This document shows positions 63,963-64,000 of a DNA stretch of 64,000 bases, piece by piece (positions within the stretch are counted from its first letter, which is position 1; each line of letters starts with the position of its first letter). The translations under genes were made by a program, and so were the position numbers. The notes beneath the pieces were generated by a model. The model ran no database searches. It saw only the letters and a list, made by a program, of their open reading frames with translations, and was not told the DNA's origin. Source of the DNA: Aquisalinus flavus (GTDB lineage Bacteria > Pseudomonadota > Alphaproteobacteria > Caulobacterales > Parvularculaceae). The DNA is taken from the NCBI RefSeq assembly GCF_022559625.1, contig NZ_CP042288.1:2552155-2616154 (forward strand). Direction: 5' to 3'.

Positions 63963-64000
63963 AACCCATGCGCCCTATCACGCTTCTTGTGTCAGTGCCA
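63963..64000. other. upstream end of dnaJ
   Basis: Thirty-eight bases before the dnaJ start. No feature beyond a possible ribosome binding site; the window ends before any upstream gene. Confidence 0.3.

Overview
The window reads as a chromosomal stretch of a GC-rich alphaproteobacterium. The evidence is the Cpa-type tad pilus locus with TTAA-N7-TTGA/TTAG boxes resembling the CtrA cell-cycle motif, a TorF-type porin, an IalB-family protein, DUF3833 lipoproteins and an AhpC/AhpD pair under OxyR. A Caulobacterales/Hyphomonadaceae- or Parvularculales-like lineage is my inference; nothing here fixes the genus. I see no rRNA, tRNA, CRISPR array, insertion sequence or prophage. Genes are dense on both strands, with many 1-4 base overlaps.

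Layout. 0.5-12 kb: cupin-like oxygenase, S9 peptidase, secreted GH9 glucanase (minus), an unusual membrane-anchored Sel1/peptidoglycan-binding protein with a lipoprotein partner, VOC and HapK-like small proteins, M17 aminopeptidase. 12-24.7 kb: tad pilus locus. tadD stands alone on the plus strand and converges, across an 890-base gene-poor gap, on the minus-strand run flp-cpaA-cpaB-cpaC-cpaD-cpaE-cpaF(tadA)-tadB-tadC. A Crp-like protein and a stand-alone CpaC-N-terminal-like protein sit divergently just upstream. 24.7-28.8 kb: a tightly overlapping minus-strand operon pabB-pabA-pabC ending in a short acyl-CoA-synthetase-like protein with a degenerate P-loop. 28.9-32.4 kb: PerM-type transporter, oxyR and divergent ahpC-ahpD. 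32.7-35.6 kb: an array of CTCAT-N-ATGAG palindromes in front of an ECF sigma factor and a small anti-sigma-like partner, then a DUF3667 membrane protein, dps and a small membrane protein.

35.7-41.1 kb: ccmA-ccmB, an IalB-like secreted protein, then a four-gene envelope operon (barrel-like protein, small membrane protein, cellulose-synthase-like GT2, polytopic membrane protein) that may make or export a polysaccharide. 41-50 kb: dapF, two DUF3833 lipoproteins, mtaB, ftsY, yciB, a Nudix hydrolase, a MarR protein with a histone-H1-like Lys/Ala/Pro tail, a SpoU methyltransferase and xthA. 50-64 kb: GST, TauE-type transporter, a hypothetical gene preceded by a structured leader or small RNA, LolA-like, DUF985 cupin, small membrane protein, ftsK, amt, a TorF-family porin, ubiH-like monooxygenase, retropepsin-like protease, dapB and dnaJ.

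Most promising for new biology: the paired-palindrome operator array before the ECF sigma factor (32758-32853), the GT2 envelope operon (37652-41131), the minus-strand structured RNA at 52330-52495, the MarR-H1 fusion, the pab operon ligase-like protein, and the Sel1/PG-binding protein with its lipoprotein.
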